This document shows positions 57,764 to 64,000 of a DNA stretch of 64,000 bases, piece after piece. The notes under the pieces are model-generated. The model ran no database searches and had not been told where the DNA came from. It saw nothing but the letters and a program-made list of their open reading frames with translations. How positions within the stretch are numbered: the first letter of the stretch is position 1; each line of letters opens with the position of its first letter. Made by a program: the position numbers and the translations under genes. The stretch covers positions 372,001 through 436,000 of the forward strand of contig SADC01001323.1 in assembly GCA_004194705.1 (NCBI GenBank), given 5' to 3'. This DNA comes from Ditylenchus dipsaci (taxonomy: Eukaryota > Nematoda > Chromadorea > Rhabditida > Anguinidae).

Positions 57764-59726
57764 TATAAGATAAGGTGTTTTTAAAGCGAGTAAGTGAGAT
57801 AGCTCACAGTCGGTTTTTTCGGCCTTACCCGGTTTTCGGCTAACTGACCCAGAACTACAGTCGATTCTTTAGTCGGAATCGAGCTTGAAGTCAATTCAGT
57901 ATATAAAGACTCTAAAACCTAAAGTCGAAAAAAATGCGACCAAAAGACATGCTTTTAGAATGCTTTGTCCGGTTAATTAATGTTTTTTTATCAAAAGGGT
58001 AGAGAAATAAATGTCATATATACACACACACTTACTCTAGACCTAGCCTTTCCTAGCTATTTCTGCCTGTGTGTTCACTACACTCATGCAAGCATTTCAA
58101 AAGAGGGAGGAAGATATATGTTACACGACCACATCACTGGCTTTGCAGTTTTATAACAACACAATCTTTATTTATATTTTATATTGCTAAACATTTTTTT
58201 GTTTTGTGGCGATATTTGTTAGAAAAAAAAGAGTATTACTAGGTCTTTTGCAAATTTTGTGCGACCCAGATAAGTTGTTTTTGGGTGAGCTAACTTTCCC
58301 TTTTCTCACTCGTTTGCTTGAGCCGCAAATTAAACAAATATAGGAGAAAACATTTGGCTTGATTGACCCAATCTACTCTTGTTGACATTAGCATGACAAA
58401 AAGATAATCAATTGCCCGTCACTCGTTTTATTTTGTTTGCTCAAAGAGATGAGTTTTTTTGTTATCAAAAATAACCTGTACAGTTTTTGTAGTGCTAAGA
58501 CTACACTTGGCAGTCTCCAAACTAGGTGATGATCATCAAAAAATAGTTACTTTTAGTCAAAGTATAAAAATCTCTGAAGGCATTTGCATTTTGGAGACTG
58601 TAAAATGTTTTCTGAGTGCCGCATTTCGACAAACGGTTTTTTTTGTAATCTTCTTAGAAAAAATAAACAGTCGAGTCTGCTCATGGTAGACAAGTATAGT
58701 AGTATCATTTTCCCACTCCCTTGGGAGGCCACTATGAGGAGACTCGAATGTATATTTTATTAGATGTATAATATTTCAAACACAATTTTTTCTTGGTCTC
58801 CCAGTAGTTTGGACCAGACCATCTGGTGTGGTAAGGTCAAAACCACACGGAAAACAATCGTAAATCGCATTTCGAACATGCCAAATAAAACATGCTCCTT
58901 CTAAAATGATTGTGAAAAAGCCCTTTGCCAAAATAGCCTAGAACAAAGCCAGTTCACTTGAAATGGTTATGTTTCTCGAGACACGTTGTAGATTATAATC
59001 ACAATTATCATTTTACCAAATTTTCTTCAAAATAATTTTAACAAGCACATATATTTTGTATCATTTAAAAAATAATCTAAAAACGCAATTTTGTTGCCTG
59101 TTCAAAACATTACTTTTCTTTATCTAAATGGCAAGCTGCGCCCTAGTCTTTTGCCGTTTCGCCATAGCACTCTCTCTAATTATGCAAGTACCATCTGTTT
59201 TGTGTTGTACAACCAGGACAATGAACTTTTATAAAAGTTGAACAAACGAATTTGGCCAAAACACTCACATCGTCTTTTGATGCGCCACTTTGAAACTAAA
59301 TTTAACATATTTTTATTCTCATTTTGAGTGTCCTGAATGAATAATTGATACCCACTTGTCCCTCTTCCTCTTTTTTCTCGTGACAGATGAGTCAGCCGTG
59401 GTATATAGGTGTTTTGCATGCAAAGAGTGGCCAAACAATGGGTTATTGGTCGAGTGGGAAAAGCGAAACATTCCCTTACAACACCTTCACTCTTTTGTCC
59501 CTGTCATGTTTTGTTTCTCGCGCTTAACCAAAAGAGAAATTTGAAGTTTTCTTACGATTTTTGGCCAAAAAAAGATATCCAGTCATTTTTTCCATGTTGT
59601 TTTATGTTCACGTGTATGTAACGCGTTTTACTTGATTTTATTTTGAACTTTTTAAGATTTCCCGTGCTTGTTTAACAAAGAAGAAGTGCCATTGTTGTGG
59701 TCGCTGATCGAAAAGTGGCAGAGCTG
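57764..59726. other. Intergenic, includes upstream region of the ABCA-type gene
   Basis: AT-rich. A TTGGTCTCCCAGTAGTTTGG / CCACACGGAAAAC fragment at 58785-58870 is related to the repeat at 10495. An open frame at 59356-59544 has no support. The last 100 bases are probably 5' untranslated sequence. Confidence 0.4.
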
Positions 59727-60345
59727 ATGGGCTTTCTTTCGCAAGTATGCCTGCTGCTGCAAAAAGAACTGTTGGTGATAAAAAGAAGTAAAATATGGTT
59801 CCTCTGCGAGTTCGCACTTGGCTTCCTAGTCTTTTTGATGATTTACTTGGTGTTGACGGTCAGTTGTTTTAGCTGGATTACCAGCAAATTTATATTGGGG
59901 TCTTTAACCAATTTATAAACAATTTTAGCTGGGAAGTGAAGGAGCTAAAGGTAATTCTTACTCGTTCGAAGGCGTGCATATCACTGGCGATGTTGACGAT
60001 TTGGAAAGGGAGGTGCACAATATTCAGTCAATCCATAAAAGATGCTGTCTCAAATTTCCCGATAGAGTATTAGCGTACTCGTAAGCTTTTATTTACATTT
60101 TTGTGAAAATGGGTTTAAGCGTGGTATTTAGGTCAGAAGACACCATACTTGGCAGACATATCATGCAAATTTTGGAGGAGAAGTATAATGAGACATTTAT
60201 AGTCAAGGAGTTTCAAAGTCTGAAGAAAATGGAAAAATCACTAAAGAGGGTAATTATGGTTGATTATATGAAATATTGCATCTTTTAGAGAAAAAGCAAA
60301 CGAAATAGACAAAGACTGGCGAAATCGCAAAGTTGTGTTGGGTTT
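59727..60345 (+). CDS. ABC transporter, ABCA type, 5' end (incomplete)
   Basis: Exons: 59727-59858, 59929-60080, 60132-60249 and the start of one at about 60289. Exon 1 is a typical ABCA N-terminus: LLLQKELLVIKRSKIWFLCE followed by the first membrane segment FALGFLVFLMIYLVLT. The following exons (EGVHITGDVDDLEREVHN, HKRCCLKFPDRV, DTILGRHIMQILEEKYNET) would form the start of the first extracellular domain. The fourth exon, ending in KVVLGFLG, needs one G fewer at 60248-60250. The nucleotide-binding domains are not in the window; a MITE at 60352 follows, and no later exon was recognised to the window end. Family members move lipids across membranes. Either the gene continues beyond the window through long introns or it is truncated. 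Confidence 0.6.
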
Positions 60346-60351
60346 TCTAGG

Positions 60352-60606
60352 ACGTATTGACAAGACTATGTGCTTTGACAACTTGATGGGTTTCATATAA
60401 TTTTGATTTATATAAATAATTTAAAATTGTTTGATGGGTTCCAAAATTCAAATTACAGAAGGAAAGTTTGTAATTCGAAACCCATCAAACAATTTAGCTA
60501 CGTTAATCTTTGTGAAATTTCTACTCTGCAACCCCGCAATTTTCAAATTTTTTTATAAATCAAAACTTTGAAACCCGTCAAAGTTTCGAACCACAAAGTC
60601 TTGTTA
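60352..60606. mobile_element. Palindromic MITE with CAAGACT...ACCCATCAA units
   Basis: The ends CAAGACTATGTG and CACAAAGTCTTG are inverted. TTTGATGGGTT and its complement AACCCATCAAA occur several times inside. About 255 bp, next to the last recognised ABCA exon. Confidence 0.65.
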
Positions 60607-61202
60607 AAGGGGCATGGCCACCAGGGCTGTAAAATTTTTATTTTTGACATCCTACATCCACATCCGGCTAAAAACATCCACATCCGACATCCGACCTAAA
60701 ATTTTTTGCTTCAAAATGGCCATAAGCGCTGGATAAACTGGCTCTTTTTGACGAAAAATGACTAAATTGTACTTTTTTGAACAAATGTACTTTTTTCCAA
60801 AAAAATTCATTCCCATCCCTGTATTTTATCCAGTGCTTATTGCTCTTTTGGTGCTGAAAAATAAGATTTTGACATTAAATTTTGAAAATTAATAAGATTT
60901 GGAGACCAAAACAAGGACAAATCTAATTAATAATATATGTACGTTTGAGTGCCCTGAATAATTATAGATTGTCCAAAAACGCACAACTGGACAAAAATAA
61001 TGTTGTGTTTATTAGAAGCTGCTGCCGGAAAGAAATATAAAATATAAACCACACTTTAAGACGTCTTTGTGATCTTATTTCTTGGAAATTTTCAACGTAA
61101 AGAACTTTTCTTGGCACTTTTTCACATCTTACACTTAATGCCCACTTATATTTGCTGTTTTTAGAGGTTGACATTACTAAGTGTAAAAATATAGCTACAA
61201 TG
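60607..61202. repeat. Dispersed repeat AAGGGGCATGGCC...TATCCAGTGCTTATTGCTC
   Basis: TTAAAGGGGCATGGCC at 60604 resembles a TTAA-type element end. It is followed by GGGCTGTAAAA, TATCCAGTGCTTATTGCTC and AGGACAAAT segments shared with 18740-18900 and 30490-30640. 60962-61202 has no recognised content. Confidence 0.45.
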
Positions 61203-61330
61203 ATCACGTTTTGCCGAAATTTTCGCCTTTTTACTATCAGATTTATCCTCTTTCTTGGTCAGCTCGCCTTTTTTCTTCTTGCAATTAGGCAAGTCACCGT
61301 GATGAAACTTAGTAGGTAGTCTTCATACCC
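61203..61330 (-). CDS. Possible coding fragment, lysine-rich, unknown
   Basis: On the minus strand GKLPTKFHHGDLPNCKKKKG-like and GELTKKEDKSDSKKAKISAK codons run without stop for about 45 residues, then to a stop at about 61165. The segment just upstream (DRKPEDGYEDY) is in another frame. It could be part of a small nuclear protein. Only composition supports it. Confidence 0.2.
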
Positions 61331-61416
61331 ATCCTCAGGCTTCCTGTCTTTAAAAATTATTTTAGTTTTGAAAAAAAACGATGTTTACTAGCCCAGTGGT
61401 CCCCTCTATAATAAGT

Positions 61417-61667
61417 TACCGTATTACCTCTAATAGCTCCCCTGCTCTAATAACTCCCCCCCTTAACTTTGAGGACCTATATCTCAACCCAGAAATTTTT
61501 TTTGGCAAAGCTATTTTATGCGTTTTCTTAACTCCCACGAGCTCTACCGATTCCGCTTTTTCAATTTTAAATTTTCACCTAAAAATCTTGAGATCGACCT
61601 CAAATTTTTCCGATTTTTGGGCATCCAAAAAATAACTCCCCCGGGAGCTATTAGAGGAAATACGGTA
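61417..61667. repeat. ACCGTATTACC element, copy F (word CTCCC)
   Basis: 251 bp, left end TTACCGTATTACCTCTAATAG, right end CTATTAGAGGAAATACGGTA. Left words AGCTCCCC and AACTCCCCCC; right words AACTCCCCCGGGAGCT. The core is nearly the same as in copies A and B. Confidence 0.85.
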
Positions 61668-61872
61668 TTAGGTTTTCTGATCCATTCTGTAGTATCTAGA
61701 AACTAAGGCGATCTGATATAGGTGGTACATTGCTATTCATTGGGTAGTCCCTACACCGCTAGGTTAGGCGAATTGGAGGAGAAGACATCAGAGCAGTAAG
61801 AAAATACAAAAATGATGGATTTTTAGACAAAAAGCAGGATACGTAGGTGTAGTATTATAATTTAGCTCGAAA

Positions 61873-62091
61873 ATGTCTGAAAATCTGGCAGTTTTGTCGG
61901 ATGATTACGAGCCTGTGGATCATTTTGATACAGTCAACTGCCTCCATAGTGCACACCTGGTTCCGATGTGGTTGGCCACCACACAGTCAACTCCCTCATA
62001 GTAACCCCGCGCATAGTGCACACCTGGGGCCGGTCCTCGGGTGTGTACTATGGAGGGAGTCGACTGTACCAAAATCGAAAAACGTGAATGA
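61873..62091 (+). pseudogene. Short frame interrupted by a pogo-like MITE
   Basis: ATG 61873 opens a protein-like frame (SENLAVLSDDYEPVDHFD) that runs into the MITE at 61931. If the MITE and one TA copy are left out, the frame continues for a few codons (TKIEKRE) to TGA at 62089-62091. It may be an exon of an unrecognised gene or a chance frame. Confidence 0.25.
61931..62066. mobile_element. Pogo/Tigger-like MITE
   Basis: 136 bp with inverted ends CAGTCAACTGCCTCCATAG and CTATGGAGGGAGTCGACTG between TA dinucleotides. The ATAGTGCACACCTGG unit is the same word as in the element at 3592-3797. Confidence 0.8.
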
Positions 62092-62222
62092 AGAGAAGAA
62101 TGTCCAAGCTTAATAATCTGATCGGTTTTCAATAAGTTTATTCGAGCAAAACAGACGACTAATTGAACCAGCGCAGTCCTAATAACATCAAAGAAAAAAC
62201 GATTACTACGTCCGAATTTTCT

Positions 62223-62430
62223 TCAGTTGTGCATTCTCAAAATTGAATTCCGGCAATCAAGATCGAGCACAGCAAAGTATTCCTCAAGTGCTGCTCCACC
62301 TTGGCAATGACCGCAAAGAATGATGAGGAAATGGGAAGTCCTGAGCTTTCGGTCGGATCGCCGCGCTCTGCAGATGATTGAATTCAGCGCTAAGGCTAAC
62401 CAGCGTGCTCCTCGGAAAATACACTATTCT
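62223..62430 (-). CDS. Possible coding region, unknown
   Basis: The composition is richer in GC than the surroundings. A minus-strand frame of about 68 codons (with RTSHFLIILCGHCQGGAALE and YFAVLDLDCRNSILRMHN) ends in TGA at 62225-62223. A second overlapping minus frame (62284-62481) is also open. One of them may be an exon, but I cannot tell which, and no family is recognised. Confidence 0.25.
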
Positions 62431-62672
62431 GAACATGTAATCGCAATAGATGTGATATAAATAAATGACTCTAAAATGCAATAACGCACCTGCAAAGTAA
62501 CACCTGATACTTCTCTCCTGGTTTCGGTCGTATACTTGACGCCAACTACTGACCTAAATTCCTAGAACTTAACTAGACTATACGGGATTACAATCGAAAA
62601 GTATTACGTACGAAACAATGGTCGACTTGTATTGATCGGCTTGCTAATTGTATATCTTGAAGATGGCAAATC

Positions 62673-62992
62673 CTAGGAGGTCTTCTTTGAGCCAGCTTTG
62701 TCAGCTTCAATCCTGAAAACAACAAGCTAAAAATTACTTGCAAAATGCAATAAAGACAAACGATAGCTTACGAAGAGAATCGAGAAGTTTGATGAAGCTC
62801 GGATCATCTTTTTGTAAAATCGCCTTCATCCAGTCAGATGTCGAAACAGCCACGGTATTGCTTGCTCTTCCAGGCAACAAGTTCATCACACTCAGGATTG
62901 AAAGTTTCCTAAAAAAGCAAGTAAGTTAACATAAAAACATCAGAAAGTTACCTTGGTCTTGTAGATTGCTTGGTCGCTGGACTATCACTCAT
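62673..62992 (-). CDS. Small three-exon gene, unknown
   Basis: Minus-strand exons 62992-62952, 62908-62772 and 62712-62673 have canonical borders. The product starts MSDSPATKQSTRPR, continues KLSILSVMNLLPG, then SDWMKAILQKDDPSFIKLLD, and would end IEADKAGSKKTS after a one-base correction at the last junction. Without it the last exon reads in another frame to a stop near 62588. About 73 residues, hydrophilic, no signal or membrane segment. Its start lies 50 bp from an ACCGTATT element. Confidence 0.42.
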
Positions 62993-63189
62993 TGCGAACA
63001 CTTTAAATACGATAAATATTGCTTGGTCAACACCAAAAAAAGTATACCGTATTCTCTCTAATAGAACCACACTCTCTATTTGAACCACACTCTCTAATAG
63101 AACCACACCCCCCCCCCCAAGGGAGTTGTGGAATAGAACCACACTCTCTATTAGAACCACCCTCTCTAATAGAACCACACCCTTAAGAC

Positions 63190-63475
63190 CCTCAAGCTGC
63201 GCCAACGGCCGTCTAACTCCAATGGATTGTCGAAGCCTGCGAGAATCTCTTGTAGGAGCTCATCGTTGAGTCAATCAAATCATGCGGAGTCCCAATGCCA
63301 CCGATGGATGTTGGGGCGAAGCCACTTACTGCTTCAAGAAAATTCGGCCGATTCCGAGTGGTCAAGGCAAGTTGAAGCTCGCGCAAGATGAGAAGAAGTT
63401 GGCTGAGCAGATACAAGAAATCGATCTTGAGGAAGCGCAAGAAAATTTAATTATAGTGATAAAGATATATCTCTA
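63190..63475. other. Coding-like segment inside copy G
   Basis: The GC content is clearly higher than in the flanks. A plus-strand frame (KLKLAQDEKKLAEQIQEIDL) and a minus-strand frame (NFLEAVSGFAPTSIGGIGTP) are both open for over 60 codons. It may be a captured gene fragment or part of a small gene whose introns received the element. Confidence 0.35.
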
Positions 63476-63493
63476 GAGTGTTAATGAGTTTTG

Positions 63494-63738
63494 GGACCTG
63501 CTCTGGTTTAGGGGGACGCCTACTTTTACTATATGTATTTTATTTTTTAGGTTGATCGAGTTGATTATGGTGGCCGGGGTGACAATAATAGTGACAACCG
63601 GGGTGACAACAATAATAACAACAAAATTACTTATTAAATATTCATATAGGTCATCAATATAACCATGACTGCCATGAGCGACAAAAATAAATAAAAAGTA
63701 TAGTATAAATGAGCGTCCCCCTAAACCCAAGCAGGTCC
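63494..63738. mobile_element. TIR element GGACCTGCTCTGGTTTAGGG
   Basis: 245 bp with ~40-bp inverted ends: GGACCTGCT(C/T)(T/G)GG, TTTAGGGGGACGC, ACTATA and the complements. Inside, GGTTGTC/GTGACAACCGGGGTGACAA is a short tandem. Superfamily not assigned. Confidence 0.75.
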
Positions 63739-64000
63739 GAAATAAAGAATTTATGCGCGTATGCTGCAAAGCTTGAATATATTCAGAAGGTTGAAAAATA
63801 GAACCACACTCTCTATTTGAACCACACTCTCTAATAGAACCACACCCCCCAAGGGGGGTTGAAAAATAGAACCACATGTGGTTCTATTAGAGAGAATACG
63901 GTACATTAGCCCTTCTATATAGTATAGCCCTCGATATGATGCGTGTTTATACGGTCCCCAGGAGCTAAACTATATGGAGGGTTGACTATAGGGCACCACA

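Larger units (their letters stand above)
63045..63903. repeat. ACCGTATTCTC element, copy G (word GAACCACA), with ~600 bp of internal cargo
   Basis: The left end is TACCGTATTCTCTCTAATAG, followed by at least six GAACCAC(A/C) units up to 63185. The right end, 63788-63903, has four more GAACCACA units, the joint ACCACATGTGGTTC, and TATTAGAGAGAATACGGTA. Between them are a coding-like GC-richer segment (63190-63475) and a separate TIR element (63494-63738). Confidence 0.7.

Noticed and set aside
1..64000. CRISPR array or bacterial operon structure
   Set aside because: Introns, gene families and repeat types are those of an animal; tandem arrays here lack spacers.
1..64000. Autonomous transposon or retroelement proteins
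   Set aside because: No reverse transcriptase, Rep/helicase or DDE transposase motif was recognised in any frame read here.

Overview
The window looks like nuclear DNA of a nematode: AT-rich, with multi-exon genes, short introns ending in TTTTCAG/TTTTAG, and splice-acceptor-like sites 0-7 nt upstream of several start codons, which would fit spliced-leader trans-splicing. Two products point to nematodes: an HMGB/Dsp1 protein very close to nematode HMG-1.2, and a single serpentine 7TM receptor with many exons. The genus cannot be told from the sequence. The window is dominated by small non-autonomous inverted-repeat elements, often nested, and by a pair of Helitrons; I found no intact transposase or reverse transcriptase.

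Layout. 1-3.6 kb: intergenic with repeats. 3.9-8.3 kb (+): nuclear hormone receptor with a two-finger DNA-binding domain and a ligand-binding domain on 12 exons. 8.9-11.2 kb: inverted-repeat elements. 11.7-13.2 kb (+): small five-exon gene for a ~90-residue protein with a hydrophobic N-terminus followed by RSKR. 14-17.8 kb: foldback elements. 18.4-23.5 kb (+): complete 7TM chemoreceptor on five exons, with two introns swollen by repeats. 24-33 kb: nested inverted-repeat elements. 33.7 kb (+): possible small tail-anchored protein. 34.5-38.4 kb: elements. 38.7-39.6 kb (-): methionine sulfoxide reductase B. 39.9-43.7 kb: a 3.8-kb compound inverted-repeat element with several minisatellites. 46.3-47.5 kb (+): HMG-box protein. 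49.8-52.6 kb (-): ALKBH4 dioxygenase. 53.3-57.8 kb: a hAT-like element whose target-site duplication was split by two head-to-tail Helitrons. 59.7-60.4 kb (+): 5' end of an ABCA-type transporter. 61.2-63.9 kb: small candidate genes and further elements, one carrying coding-like sequence.

The genes are unrelated housekeeping, regulatory and chemosensory loci and do not form a pathway or operon. Most elements sit in introns or between genes, so the exons are largely intact.

Several otherwise good genes (nuclear receptor, 7TM receptor, MsrB, ABCA) need one-base frame corrections, several of them next to short homopolymers. This looks more like residual assembly indels than decay, although decay of the nuclear receptor cannot be excluded.

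The most unusual signal is a dispersed element family with termini like ACCGTATTTCCTCTAATAG. Each copy carries its own 5-8 nt 'word', repeated at both ends in matching or complementary form and different from the words in sister copies.
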